DNA from: Sedimenticola sp.
Lineage (GTDB): Bacteria > Pseudomonadota > Gammaproteobacteria > Chromatiales > Chromatiaceae
Assembly (NCBI GenBank): GCA_026994195.1
Contig: JALWRH010000055.1
Span: 1 to 63,110 of the forward strand
DNA length: 63,110 nt
Direction: 5' to 3'
The notes beneath the pieces are model-generated. The model was not told where the DNA came from and did not search any database. It saw only the letters and a program-made list of their open reading frames with translations. The translations under genes and the position numbers were made by a program. Shown piece by piece: positions 52,457-61,854 of the stretch. Positions within the stretch are counted from its first letter, which is position 1. Each line of letters opens with the position of its first letter.

Positions 52457-53824
52457 TCAGGTGCCGCGCTGCAAACGCAGGCGGATGTCTTCCTTGGCCT
52501 GTTTGAGGATGGAATCCCGGTCCAGGTTGTCGAGAATCTCCCGCACCACCAGCTTGGGGCCGCCTTCGCCCCAGGACTTGCCCTGGGCCAGATAGCGCTC
52601 CGCCGCCTGGCCGACGATCCAGGTGCTGTAGTAGGCCACGGCGCCCTGGGCACCGCCGGTGACCAGGGAGGAGAATCCCCAGGAGCCCAGTTTCAGGGCT
52701 GAAGAGATGAAATGCACGGCCCAGATGGTGCCCATGAGCAGGGCCATCTGGCTGCCAATGGTCTTTACCAGGTCGCCCGCTTCGTTCCGGGTCAGAGGCA
52801 GGTTGTAGAGTTTGGACAGGTGCACGATCATGCTCACATCCACCACCGCCGCAGCCACCAGGTCGGCCACGGGTACGGGGTTCAGCGCCACGGCCACGCC
52901 TTTGGTGGCGCAGTACTTGCGGATCAGTTTCTGTCCCAGCTTGCGCCGGGCCTGCAGGATGCGTTCGCCGACCTTGTCACTGAGGTCGCTGGCGAACAGG
53001 GAGGCATTCAGGGCGGCCAGGGTCTGGCCCTCGGCCTGAAGAATATCCCACAAACGTTCCTTCACCTGGCTCACGTCCGCGGGTGGGCGGCGCCATTCCT
53101 CGTGTTCCTTGCCATCCTCGTCCACGCGGATGATCAGACGCTCGGCAGGATCAGCGCTGGCAATGACGATGTTGTTTTCATCCACGATGCCCTGGGCATG
53201 GCGCTTCAAAGAGGCGAGCAGGGTCTCCCGCTCCGCGGTGCTATAACGGTCAGCTTTGTTCAGCACCAGGATGATGGGGCGGTGCAGGGCGGCGATCTCC
53301 TTGAGGGCCTGGACTTCTGTTTCCGTGAGATCGGAATCCACCACGAACAGAACCAGATCCGAGCGCCCGGCCACTTCCCGGGCCAGTTGTTCCCGGGCTT
53401 CGCCGTCCACTTCGTTGATGCCTGGCGTATCAATGAGGAATACGCCGCCGCTCTCATACTCCTGCCACTGGCCGCGTTCCGCCCGGGTGGTTTCGCCGTG
53501 CAGGGGGCTGGTGCTGAAGCGCTGTTCTCCCAGCAGGGCGTTGAGCAGGGCGGATTTGCCCACGCTGACCCGGCCAAACACAGCGATATGCAGATGCCCG
53601 TGTTCCAGGCGATCCAACATGGCCTGAATCTCCTGGTAGTCCTGCTCCAGGGATTCACGCACGGAATCCGGCACCCGGGGATCCCTGATCAGAGCCTCCA
53701 GGCTTTCCTGAGCCAGGTCCAGGTGATCCGAATCGCCTTCTTCAGTCTTTGCCGTTGCGCCGGGTGACTTCGCGAAAAGCCAGTCGGGCATAATGCGCCG
53801 CAGACGCTTTGATATCTTCACCAA
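52457..53824 (-). CDS. GTPase with DUF697-type C-terminal membrane region, copy 2
   Basis: A 455-residue protein with a GTPase domain: G1 GRVSVGKSALLNAL, G3 DTPGINEVDG and G4 LNKADR. The C-terminal third is hydrophobic and of the DUF697 type (LNPVPVADLVAAAVVDVSMI), so it is probably membrane-associated, in the broad dynamin/Era-like TRAFAC group. Residues up to about 60 are charged and lack a domain. The start at 53824 overlaps the upstream gene by 83 bases; an ATG at 53791 (MPDWLF) reduces that to 50. Paralogue of the next gene upstream. Confidence 0.78.
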   Translation of the reverse strand: MVKISKRLRRIMPDWLFAKSPGATAKTEEGDSDHLDLAQESLEALIRDPRVPDSVRESLEQDYQEIQAMLDRLEHGHLHIAVFGRVSVGKSALLNALLGEQRFSTSPLHGETTRAERGQWQEYESGGVFLIDTPGINEVDGEAREQLAREVAGRSDLVLFVVDSDLTETEVQALKEIAALHRPIILVLNKADRYSTAERETLLASLKRHAQGIVDENNIVIASADPAERLIIRVDEDGKEHEEWRRPPADVSQVKERLWDILQAEGQTLAALNASLFASDLSDKVGERILQARRKLGQKLIRKYCATKGVAVALNPVPVADLVAAAVVDVSMIVHLSKLYNLPLTRNEAGDLVKTIGSQMALLMGTIWAVHFISSALKLGSWGFSSLVTGGAQGAVAYYSTWIVGQAAERYLAQGKSWGEGGPKLVVREILDNLDRDSILKQAKEDIRLRLQRGT

Positions 53825-55232
53825 GTTGATCCTCGAACTGGTTGGCTACCTGTAAAGGATGGAGTTCACCCCGGCTGTCCAGGGAGGCTGCCAGGCTCTT
53901 GCCCAGGGCGTCGAATAGAAAGCCATAGGCCACGGCATGCAGTACGCCCCCCGCCACGGTGCCCATGCCGGGAAAGGCCTTGAGCGCATTGCCCGCTACG
54001 GCAAGAACCAGGGTCAGGTGCTTGCGTACCTGCTTCTGCACCAGATTCAGCAGCAGCTCGATGTCCACCTTGCGTACCGGTATATCATACAGTTTTGACA
54101 GGTCTCTGATCATCTGCGCGCCGAGAAAACCCTGGATGAGAATATCCGTCCCCGGGGTCATGGCGGCAATGGCGCCGGCCACGGCTTTCTGGGCATAGCC
54201 GGTGACGATCTTCTGCGCCTCTTCCCGGCGATGGATACGTAACTGCTCATCCATGCGCCGTTGCACCAGCACGAATACGGAGCTGTCCCGCAGGCTTTCC
54301 AGGGTTTCCGCATGGCTGTCGATGATGCGCTGCAGGGCTTGCTGCAAGGCATCCACCTTGGGAGGCAGACGCCTCTGTACTTCCTCTTCCCGGCCATCGG
54401 GCAGCTGGCGCAGGGCGGTGACAGTGGCGCCGGTGCTGACGCTTACCACCTGGGCTTCACCCAGTTCATTCACCCGTTGCTGCAGACGCTCGCGCACCTG
54501 TTCCAGATCGGCCTCACTGTAGCGGTCACTCTTGTTGAGCACCACCAGGGTGGGTTTCTTCAGGGCCAGCAGGGCGGCCAGTTCCCGGGCCTGGCTACGC
54601 GTGAGATCGCCTTCCACCACGTAAAGGACGATATGGGCGCGCAGGGCTTCTTCCCGGGCGAGTTTGTCCAGCCTGCCACCCACCTCATCCAGGCCGGGCA
54701 TGTCCGTGAGCACCAGTTCGTCCCCGGCGGGGCTGGTCCAGGTGTAGGTCTGCAGGGTCCGGGTGGTGCCCCCGGTGACCTCGGTGCGTACTTCCGCTTC
54801 GGGCAGCAGCGCCTTGATGAGGCTGGACTTGCCACTGCTGATCTCGCCAAACAGGGCCACTTGGATACGGCCGGCGGCGCGGCGGTCCTCCAGCTCCCGC
54901 AGTTCCTGTTCGGCCGCTGTGGTATCCAGCCCCAGCTCCCTGGCGGTCTGTAACTGCTCCTGCAGAGTTTCACGGTCCGGGGGTTCCTGCCTGTCCATGC
55001 CGGGCAGGGTTTTGGGCGGGCGCAAAACCCGCAGCACCAGCCAGCCCGAGAGCAGGGAGAACAGTGCCAGCAGGCTGGCCACACCCAGCTGCATCCACAT
55101 GGGGGCTTCACGCAGGTTGTGCCAGATGTTAACCAGGGTGTCCGTGAGCAGGATGCCCAGCAGCAGAGCAAACAGCAGGGCGATACCCGTCAGCAGGGCC
55201 AGGATCAGGCGGATGGAGGATTTATTCTTCAC
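53742..55232 (-). CDS. GTPase with DUF697-type C-terminal membrane region, copy 1
   Basis: A 496-residue paralogue with two membrane segments at the N-terminus (LILALLTGIALLFALLLGIL, then VASLLALFSLLSGWLV). The GTPase core has G1 GEISSGKSSLIKAL, G3 DMPGLDEVGG and G4 LNKSDR, and a hydrophobic DUF697-like C-terminus. Together the two copies would form a membrane-attached pair, perhaps a hetero-oligomer. No substrate or partner is evident from the context. Confidence 0.8.
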   Translation of the reverse strand: MKNKSSIRLILALLTGIALLFALLLGILLTDTLVNIWHNLREAPMWMQLGVASLLALFSLLSGWLVLRVLRPPKTLPGMDRQEPPDRETLQEQLQTARELGLDTTAAEQELRELEDRRAAGRIQVALFGEISSGKSSLIKALLPEAEVRTEVTGGTTRTLQTYTWTSPAGDELVLTDMPGLDEVGGRLDKLAREEALRAHIVLYVVEGDLTRSQARELAALLALKKPTLVVLNKSDRYSEADLEQVRERLQQRVNELGEAQVVSVSTGATVTALRQLPDGREEEVQRRLPPKVDALQQALQRIIDSHAETLESLRDSSVFVLVQRRMDEQLRIHRREEAQKIVTGYAQKAVAGAIAAMTPGTDILIQGFLGAQMIRDLSKLYDIPVRKVDIELLLNLVQKQVRKHLTLVLAVAGNALKAFPGMGTVAGGVLHAVAYGFLFDALGKSLAASLDSRGELHPLQVANQFEDQLGEDIKASAAHYARLAFREVTRRNGKD

Positions 55233-55413
55233 GGTGAAATGTTCAACAGATGTTTTGGGGATCTCTGGAAAGGCTGATTTGTTTGGTACGAAACAGATTA
55301 TGCCTGAAATGTTCGGGAACGAGCGAAGTTCCCAGTGAATGCCTCAGCTTACATCCCTCAGGGGCGTCCGTGCAGGCCGGAGTTCAGGCGTTCATGGACA
55401 GATCAGTGCTTCC

Positions 55414-58400
55414 TCAAGTGACTACCGGCTTTCCTTCAGGCAGGGCGGATGCTGCCGCCATTCGGCGGATTTTTTTCTGTTCACGCCGGGCGCCCAGTAC
55501 CAGCATGCAGGGGGTTATGACCAGGGTCAGCACCGTGGCGAAAGCGAGACCTCCGGCAACAGCGGTGGCCAGTTGTGACCACCATTGGGTGGAGGGGCCG
55601 CCGATGTCGATGTTGCGGGCGAACAGGTCGATATTGATTTCCATCACCATGGGCAACAGGCCGAGGATGGTGGTCACAGTAGTGAGCAGCACAGGTCTCA
55701 GGCGCTGGGCTCCCGTGCGCAGCACGGCCTCCATGGCGTCCATGCCCTGGCGCCGCAGGACATTGTAGGTGTCGATGAGGACGATATTGTTGTTGACGAT
55801 GATCCCGGCCAGGGAAATGACGCCTATGCCGGACATGACCACGCCAAAGGGCTTCTGAAAGACCAGCAGTCCCAGAAAGACGCCCACGGTAGAGAAAAGG
55901 ACCGCGCTGAGGATGAGAAAAGCCTGGTAGAAGCTGTTGAACTGGGTGACCAGGATGATGGCCATCACCACCAGGGCGATGACGAAGGCTTTTTCCAGGA
56001 ATGCCTTGGATTCATCCTGCTCTTTGTTTTCTCCTTTGAGTTCAAGTTCCACCCTGGGGTCCAGGTTAAGTTCTGCAAGCTGTTTCTTGAGCTTAGGCAG
56101 CTCCAGGCTGAGAAGTTCGCCTTCTTTCATGTTGGCGCTCACGGTGATTACCCGCCGTGCGTCCACGCGCCGGATGCTGTCCACCTTGGGCACGGCCTTG
56201 CGCTGCACGAAATTGCTGATGGGCACCAGGCCGTGATCCGTGAGAATGCGGATGCTGTCCAGCTGGTTGATAGAGCGCTTGTCCGTGGGGAAGCGCACGC
56301 GGATATCCAGTTCACGGTCTACGTCATCCGGGCGGTATTCGCCGACCTTGAGTCCGTTGGTGATCATCTGGATCATGCTGCCCACGCTGGCAGCGTCGGT
56401 GCCAAAGCGGGCGGCCGCGGCGCGGTCGATAATGATCTGCCATTCGATGCCGGGCTTGGAGCGGCTGTCTTCCACATCCGTGATGCGTGGATTGCTGTCC
56501 AGCGCCTTGCGGATGAGGCCGGCTGCTTTGTCCAGCTTTTTCGGGAAACGGGAGCTCAGTTCCAGTTTCAGATCCTTGCCGCCACCGACGCCGGATTCAT
56601 CTTTGCCGATTTCGATTTCCATGCCGGAGATGTGCGCGGTGCGTTGTTTCATCTCCTTGATGATTTCCGTGGCCTTGCGCCGTTGCTTCCAGTCCACCAG
56701 GTTGTAGCGGATACTGCCGATGCGGTTGCGCCCGCCGACGCGGACATACAGGTTTTTGATCTCCGGCATGTCCAGGATGGCGTTTTCCACCTCGTGCATG
56801 AGTTTGTCTTTTTCCCAGATGGACAGATCACCGTAGCCGCGCACGGTGATGTTGCCCCCTTCAGGTTCCACTTCAGGGAAGAACTGCATGCCCAGGTTGG
56901 AAGCGCCATAGGCCATGAACACGCCTATGGAAAAGATGATGGTGGCAAGCAGCATCTTCCAGGCGTGCCGGGTGGCGAAATGCAGCACTTTCACATACAG
57001 GCCAGTGAACCCGTCCACGGCCAGTATGTCTCCCTGTTCCATTTGTTGCAGGCGTCTGCGGGTAGCTTCATCCACGGGTCGAGGGCGGCCAATGACAGTG
57101 CCCAGGGTGGGAATGAAGAGCAAGGCCATGGCCAGGGAGGCGGCCAGGGTGGCAATGAGGGTGATGGGCAGATACTTCATGAACTCGCCCATGATGCCCG
57201 GCCAGAAGATCAGAGGGGCGAAAGCGGCAAGGGTGGTGGCGGTGGAGGCGATGATGGGCCAGGACATGCGTTTGGCGGCTTCTCCGTAGGCCACTTGGGG
57301 CTCCACCTGCTCACTCATAAGGCGGTCAGCGTACTCCGTGACCACGATGGCGCCGTCCACGAGCATGCCCACGGCCATGATCAGGGCGAACAGCACCACG
57401 ATGTTCACGGTGTAGCCCAGGGTGGAGAGGATCAGGATGCCGCTGAGAAAAGATCCCGGGATGGCCAGGCCCACCAGCAGGGCAGTGTGTGCGCCAAGAA
57501 AGGCGATGATGACGATGACCACCAGGAGCACCGCGGACAGGACATTGTTCTCCAGGTCCTTGAGCATGGAGTGAATCTGCTTGGAATTGTCGTTGGTGTA
57601 GGTGACTTGGATATGCTCTGGCCACTTCTTGCGTTCATCCTCGACCACCTTGCGTGCAGCTTCGACGGTTTCAATGATGTTGCGTCCCGGACGTTTTTTC
57701 ACTTCCAGGCTGATGGTGCTCTGGCCATTGAGGCGGGTGAAACTGCTGGGGTCGGTATAGCTGCGCCGCACGGATGCGACGTCGCGGAAATGCACCACGC
57801 GGTCGCCGCTGGTTTTCACTGGCAGGTCCAGAATGTCATCCAGGCTTTCGAACACGCTGGGAATCTTGATCTGGAAACTGCCTTTGCCTGTATCCAGGGA
57901 GCCTGCTGCAATGAGCCGGTTGTTGCGTGACACCAGGGAATAGATGTCCTGCTGGTCCAGCCCATAACTTTCCATGGCCAGGGGGTCGAGAATGACTTCC
58001 AGCTGATCCCGGCGGTCGCCGCCCAGTTCCACTTCCAGCACATCCTTGATGGCTTCCAGCTTGTCCTGCAGATGCCGACCCAGCTCGATGAGGGCGCGCT
58101 GGGGAACCGGGCCGGACAAACTGATGGTCAGCACCGGGTTTTGTTCCGCCATGGTCACCGGATGGACGGTGGGCTCCCGGGTCTCGTCAGGCAGCCTGGC
58201 CTTGGCCAGATTGACCTTGTCGCGCACATCGGCCAGCGCTTTGTCCGGATCGAAACCGGCGACAAATTCGAGAGTGACAGAGGCGTGCCCCTGGCCGGCA
58301 TTGGCGGTCATCTCCTTTACTCCCTGGATGGCGCGCAGCTCGTTCTCCATGGGGCGAACCAGCATGCGCTCGGCGTCCTCCGGGGAAATGCCAGGATGGG

Positions 58401-58551
58401 AGATGGAGACATAGATATACGGAATGGCGATATCCGGCTCTGCTTCCTTGGGAATATTCAACCAGGAAGAGAGACCGGCGCTGAACAGCAGCAGGAGCAG
58501 CAGGATCATGGTGCGCCGGTGCACCAGCGCCCAGTCGATGATGGCGTTCAT
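55414..58551 (-). CDS. RND-family efflux pump, inner-membrane transporter
   Basis: A 1045-residue RND transporter. The N-terminus (ALVHRRTMILLLLLLFSAGL) is followed by a large periplasmic loop, a six-helix bundle, a second loop and the C-terminal bundle. VGMLVDGAIVVTEY in helix 4 has the proton-relay acidic residue region, and GIVVNNNIVLIDTYN-type segment is in the second half. It would form a tripartite pump with the fusion protein encoded next and an outer-membrane TolC-like protein not seen here. Substrates are not predictable. Confidence 0.92.
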   Translation of the reverse strand: MNAIIDWALVHRRTMILLLLLLFSAGLSSWLNIPKEAEPDIAIPYIYVSISHPGISPEDAERMLVRPMENELRAIQGVKEMTANAGQGHASVTLEFVAGFDPDKALADVRDKVNLAKARLPDETREPTVHPVTMAEQNPVLTISLSGPVPQRALIELGRHLQDKLEAIKDVLEVELGGDRRDQLEVILDPLAMESYGLDQQDIYSLVSRNNRLIAAGSLDTGKGSFQIKIPSVFESLDDILDLPVKTSGDRVVHFRDVASVRRSYTDPSSFTRLNGQSTISLEVKKRPGRNIIETVEAARKVVEDERKKWPEHIQVTYTNDNSKQIHSMLKDLENNVLSAVLLVVIVIIAFLGAHTALLVGLAIPGSFLSGILILSTLGYTVNIVVLFALIMAVGMLVDGAIVVTEYADRLMSEQVEPQVAYGEAAKRMSWPIIASTATTLAAFAPLIFWPGIMGEFMKYLPITLIATLAASLAMALLFIPTLGTVIGRPRPVDEATRRRLQQMEQGDILAVDGFTGLYVKVLHFATRHAWKMLLATIIFSIGVFMAYGASNLGMQFFPEVEPEGGNITVRGYGDLSIWEKDKLMHEVENAILDMPEIKNLYVRVGGRNRIGSIRYNLVDWKQRRKATEIIKEMKQRTAHISGMEIEIGKDESGVGGGKDLKLELSSRFPKKLDKAAGLIRKALDSNPRITDVEDSRSKPGIEWQIIIDRAAAARFGTDAASVGSMIQMITNGLKVGEYRPDDVDRELDIRVRFPTDKRSINQLDSIRILTDHGLVPISNFVQRKAVPKVDSIRRVDARRVITVSANMKEGELLSLELPKLKKQLAELNLDPRVELELKGENKEQDESKAFLEKAFVIALVVMAIILVTQFNSFYQAFLILSAVLFSTVGVFLGLLVFQKPFGVVMSGIGVISLAGIIVNNNIVLIDTYNVLRRQGMDAMEAVLRTGAQRLRPVLLTTVTTILGLLPMVMEINIDLFARNIDIGGPSTQWWSQLATAVAGGLAFATVLTLVITPCMLVLGARREQKKIRRMAAASALPEGKPVVT

Positions 58552-58553
58552 GC

Positions 58554-59636
58554 TCAGCTGTCCCCCTGCTGGATCTCCACCTTGTCCCCTTCCCGTACGA
58601 AAGCCTGTCCTACGGTGATGATGTCCACGTTCTCGTCCAGGCCGCGTATCCAGGTACCATCGGGATCACTGCGCACCACGTCGATGGGGGTGAACTGCAC
58701 CACGTTGTCCTTGACCCATTTCACACCGATGACGCCGGTCTTGTTCAACGCCAGCAGGGCGGGGCTGATGTGCACCGCCATGATGGTCTCCAGGGGAATC
58801 TGCAGTTCCACACCCAGGCCACCAAGTATCTGTCCGTCAGGATTGTCCAAGGCTACTTCCACGCGGAAGGTGTTGGTGTCTTCATCGGCAACCCTGGACA
58901 GGTAGCGGATGCGCCCCTGGTGCTGCTGGCCGTTGTTCAGGGTGACAATGGCTTTCTGGCCCCGGCGCAACAGGTCGATGTCAGCCTGGGTGACGTCGCC
59001 ACGCACCACCAGGGGATCGAGATCCACCACCCGGGCCAGTTCTGTACCGACATTCACGTAATCCCCAATCTCCACCATGCGCTCCAGGAGCACGCCATCG
59101 AAAGGCGCATGCACGACTGTGTTGTCTATTTCTCTTTGCAGGGCGGCCACTTTGGCTTCGGCCTCTTTCATCAGGGTTTTCTTGCGCGCCAGTTCGGTTC
59201 TGCCCTGAAATCCCTTGGCCTTGAGGGACAGGGCGCCCTGGTATTCCAGGCGGCGTTGCGCCAGTTCGGCTCTGGCATGTTCCAGGAGGTGCGGGCGGTC
59301 ATTGGCTGCGATGCGGATGATGGGATCTCCAGCCTCCACGGTTGCACCCCGTTGCTTCAGGATGGCTTCCACCCGGCCATCCACCTCGGCCTTGAGATTC
59401 AGGCTGCGGTTGGGTTCGGTGCGCCCATAGAGCACGATGCTGCGTTCCACGGGTTCGCTGTGTACGGTGGCGACGCGCACCTTGATGACAGCGGGAGACT
59501 CTTTGGCTGGCTGTTCATCAGGATCGGCCGCTTGCTCTGAATCGGCCGGATCACCATTGATGCTGCCCGAGGCCAGCCATGCGCTCAGGCCCAGTGCGAG
59601 AAGCAGGGAGATGATCCAGGGATGTTTGTTGAACAT
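58554..59636 (-). CDS. RND periplasmic membrane fusion protein (HlyD/AcrA-like)
   Basis: A 360-residue adaptor. The N-terminal membrane or signal segment (ISLLLALGLSAWLASGS) is followed by the barrel-sandwich hybrid (LKAEVDGRVEAILKQRGATV), a helical hairpin, and beta-barrel domain with QILGGLGVELQIPL. It connects the RND transporter to an outer-membrane channel. The stop is two bases before the RND start, so the pair is coupled. Confidence 0.92.
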   Translation of the reverse strand: MFNKHPWIISLLLALGLSAWLASGSINGDPADSEQAADPDEQPAKESPAVIKVRVATVHSEPVERSIVLYGRTEPNRSLNLKAEVDGRVEAILKQRGATVEAGDPIIRIAANDRPHLLEHARAELAQRRLEYQGALSLKAKGFQGRTELARKKTLMKEAEAKVAALQREIDNTVVHAPFDGVLLERMVEIGDYVNVGTELARVVDLDPLVVRGDVTQADIDLLRRGQKAIVTLNNGQQHQGRIRYLSRVADEDTNTFRVEVALDNPDGQILGGLGVELQIPLETIMAVHISPALLALNKTGVIGVKWVKDNVVQFTPIDVVRSDPDGTWIRGLDENVDIITVGQAFVREGDKVEIQQGDS

Positions 59637-59707
59637 GTGAATGTCCTATTCTGTATGAGCAGTGACAGTGGCCCTGGAGGGCTTCCGTCAGCATCGGGCA
59701 GGGATTT

Positions 59708-60103
59708 TCAGTTTTGCGAGTCCAGATCGTTAAGGTCCCGGTCCAGCTGGTAGCGGTCTGAAGTCACATAGGCCTCCAGGCGGCTGAGTTTGCGTTCCAG
59801 CTTGCGAAAACGGTAACGGGTATCGGCCAGGGTGTCCTTGGGGGACTTGCGGTATTTGCGCCAGTAGTTTTCTTCCTGATCATCATCATACAAGTCATCC
59901 GGCTTTACCGGCAGGTAGATGTCTGCCAGTATGTAGAAGGCTATGGTGACAGCGCTGAAAGCCAGGCCAGAAACGACGGCCAGTATCCTGATCAGGGTCA
60001 CGTCCAGGGAAAAGTAGTCCGCAATGCCTGCACACACGCCTGATATCTTCCCCTTCTTGGGATCACGGTACAGCCTGTTGTGGCAACCTTCTTCGCAGCT
60101 CAT
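59708..60103 (-). CDS. pspC: PspC-domain membrane protein
   Basis: A 131-residue protein with the PspC domain at residues 13-58 (LYRDPKKGKISGVCAGIADY and the following helix VVSGLAFSAVTIAFYILADI). PspC is an inner-membrane sensor that, with PspB, releases PspA under envelope stress. The charged tail (about 75-131) is longer than the minimal PspC domain. The start overlaps the stop of the second PspB-like gene, so all four are coupled. Confidence 0.9.
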   Translation of the reverse strand: MSCEEGCHNRLYRDPKKGKISGVCAGIADYFSLDVTLIRILAVVSGLAFSAVTIAFYILADIYLPVKPDDLYDDDQEENYWRKYRKSPKDTLADTRYRFRKLERKLSRLEAYVTSDRYQLDRDLNDLDSQN

Positions 60104-60330
60104 TGTCGGTTCCTCCAGTCAGGTGCTTCCCGGTCCAGTATGGTCTCTAGAGCCTCGACCCGGTGCTCGAGTTTTTCGGACAGTTTCCATAGCTCAGCGA
60201 GGGTTTCTTCGTCTGCGGAGGAAAGCGCTTTGCTGGCCCGTGACTTGTACCAGTAGTGCAATATCAACCAGAGAGGGACGACAACCACGGTGAAGAAAAA
60301 CGCCACGATGACTGATATGTCGTAGTCCAT
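60100..60330 (-). CDS. PspB-like protein, second copy
   Basis: A 76-residue protein with one N-terminal membrane helix (VIVAFFFTVVVVPLWLILHY) and a charged coiled-coil tail, WKLSEKLEHRVEALETILD, the PspB layout. E. coli has one PspB; here two differ in sequence. This copy precedes pspC. Confidence 0.8.
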   Translation of the reverse strand: MDYDISVIVAFFFTVVVVPLWLILHYWYKSRASKALSSADEETLAELWKLSEKLEHRVEALETILDREAPDWRNRQ

Positions 60331-60331
60331 G

Positions 60332-60562
60332 TCATTCGTCCCCGTCGAGATTGCGGAACTGGCGTTTCAGTTCATAGTTTTCGTCGGTAACGATGCGTTC
60401 CAGCACGCGTATGCGTTCTTCCAGGGCATCGATGTGGCTTTCCATGCGCTGGCGCGCCTTGCTGGATTCTTCCATGTTGCCGCGGCTGTCGAAATACTGT
60501 TTGACGACGCCGCCCAGAATACCAAGAGCAACAATGATGACGACCATCTCAAAAGGGTTCAT
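60332..60562 (-). CDS. pspB: PspB-like protein, first copy
   Basis: A 76-residue protein with an N-terminal membrane helix (FEMVVIIVALGILGGVV) and a coiled coil, RMESHIDALEERIRVLERIV, in the position of PspB's leucine-zipper-like tail. One base separates it from the second copy. It would help PspC sense stress and bind PspA. Confidence 0.82.
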   Translation of the reverse strand: MNPFEMVVIIVALGILGGVVKQYFDSRGNMEESSKARQRMESHIDALEERIRVLERIVTDENYELKRQFRNLDGDE

Positions 60563-60584
60563 GGGATTCTATCCTCAGTAAAGG

Positions 60585-61253
60585 TTATTGTTTGTTTTCC
60601 GACAGTCGGGACTTCAACTTGCTCAGTTCGTCTTCGATTATATCCTCTGCTTCCAGTTCGGCGAACTGATCATGCAGGCTGGGGTCACGGCCCACATCAT
60701 AGGACTCGACCTTGCCTTCCATATGTTCCATTTTCTGCTCCACCGTTTCAAAGCGGGACAGGGCATCATCGATACGTGAGTCATGCAGTTTTTCCCGGGT
60801 GCGCAGGCGGCCGGAGACGGTATTGTGCTTCATCATCATGGTCTTGTGCCGGGCCTTGGCGTCGTCCAGTTTCTTTTGCAGTTTGCTGGTATCCTGGTTC
60901 AACTGCAACAGTTGCTCTTCCAGTATTTCCAGTTCGCTTTCCATGCTGGCAGCGGCATTTTCAAGGCCATGCTTTTCCTTGAGGGCGGCTCTGGCCAGGT
61001 CTTCCCGTTCTTTGGAAAGAGCCAGTTCGGCTTTGCGTTGCCATTCCTGTATTTCACGCTGCATTTGATCCATGCGGCGTTGCAGCTTTTTCTTCTCGGC
61101 AATGGTGCGTGCCGCATCGGAGCGCACTTCCACCAGGGTGTCTTCCATTTCCTGGATAACCAGGCGGATGATTTTTTCCGGGTTTTCCGCCTTATCCAGC
61201 ATGGCGGTGATATTGGAATTGATGATGTCGTGTAATCTGCTGAAGATGCCCAT
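60585..61253 (-). CDS. pspA: phage shock protein A
   Basis: A 222-residue coiled-coil protein of the ESCRT-III-related PspA/IM30 family. MGIFSRLHDIINSNITAMLD begins it and the DPEKIIRLVIQEMEDTLVE-type segment (residues 24-43) is standard. PspA binds stressed membrane and, in its free form, restrains PspF. It is preceded by the small secreted gene and followed by two PspB-like genes. Confidence 0.95.
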   Translation of the reverse strand: MGIFSRLHDIINSNITAMLDKAENPEKIIRLVIQEMEDTLVEVRSDAARTIAEKKKLQRRMDQMQREIQEWQRKAELALSKEREDLARAALKEKHGLENAAASMESELEILEEQLLQLNQDTSKLQKKLDDAKARHKTMMMKHNTVSGRLRTREKLHDSRIDDALSRFETVEQKMEHMEGKVESYDVGRDPSLHDQFAELEAEDIIEDELSKLKSRLSENKQ

Positions 61254-61313
61254 GTTCAGTTTTCCTCTAAGTTGATGGATCTGTATCTGATGTCTGAGTG
61301 CTCTAAGGGAGCA

Positions 61314-61643
61314 TTAACCCTGCTGTGCGGAAATTGCCGGGTTCACCGGTAAGTTTTTTTTTTCATCCACAGGCACGATGCTCTGAGTGCAGTCGGTGTT
61401 GGTGGCAGTTTCCGGAGCAAAGGCCTGTTTCGCAAGCTGTTGCGCCATCTGTTGGCTAACCTGCTGGTTCCAGTTTCGGGTATGAACCAAGTTGGTGCTC
61501 ATGGCTGCCAAAGCGGCGTTTCCCTGAGCAAGAATCTCATTTTCCAGGCGCTCCTGATCGTCTGCTGCAAAGGCGCCAACAGGTGTCATGATGGCAATCA
61601 TTCCTGCAAAGGCCAGGGTTCTTACTGTGTTGCTGTTTTCCAT
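61314..61643 (-). CDS. small secreted protein, first gene of psp operon
   Basis: A 109-residue protein with a signal peptide (TLAFAGMIAIMTPVGAFAAD). The mature part is rich in Gln and Ala, with helix-like repeats (MAQQLAKQAF) and no recognised domain. It lies 60 bases upstream of pspA and is the first gene after the candidate sigma-54 promoter, so it probably joins the stress response. Its function is unknown. Confidence 0.7.
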   Translation of the reverse strand: MENSNTVRTLAFAGMIAIMTPVGAFAADDQERLENEILAQGNAALAAMSTNLVHTRNWNQQVSQQMAQQLAKQAFAPETATNTDCTQSIVPVDEKKNLPVNPAISAQQG

Positions 61644-61693
61644 TTTCTTGTCTCCTTTGGCGAAAGTGATAGTAGCTTTGTGTGATTAGTACC

Positions 61694-61710
61694 TATCACG
61701 AATCGTGCCA
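61694..61710 (-). promoter_or_regulatory. candidate sigma-54 promoter of the psp operon
   Basis: On the minus strand TGGCACG matches the -24 element exactly and a weaker GTGA lies where TTGC is expected, ten bases further. E. coli pspA likewise has a non-consensus -12. Transcription would start about 40 bases before the small secreted gene. Confidence 0.5.
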
Positions 61711-61854
61711 TGTTTTTTAATATGTTTATAAGTAGCTGTTAATCAAGTGAAAATACAGAATTCTCGCGTTTTTCTGTGGCAGACAAGAAAGATAAAATAA
61801 ATCAAATATTGATAAATATAATCAAATAACAATTAATTATGTTATTATCTGTTC

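Noticed and set aside
52712-53767. 351-codon open frame antisense to the second GTPase
   Set aside because: Shadow of a well supported gene; no recognisable domain.
55585-57930. 781-codon open frame on the plus strand
   Set aside because: It lies wholly antisense to the RND transporter and has the His/Gly/Asp-rich composition of a shadow frame in G+C-rich DNA, with no motifs or ribosome site.
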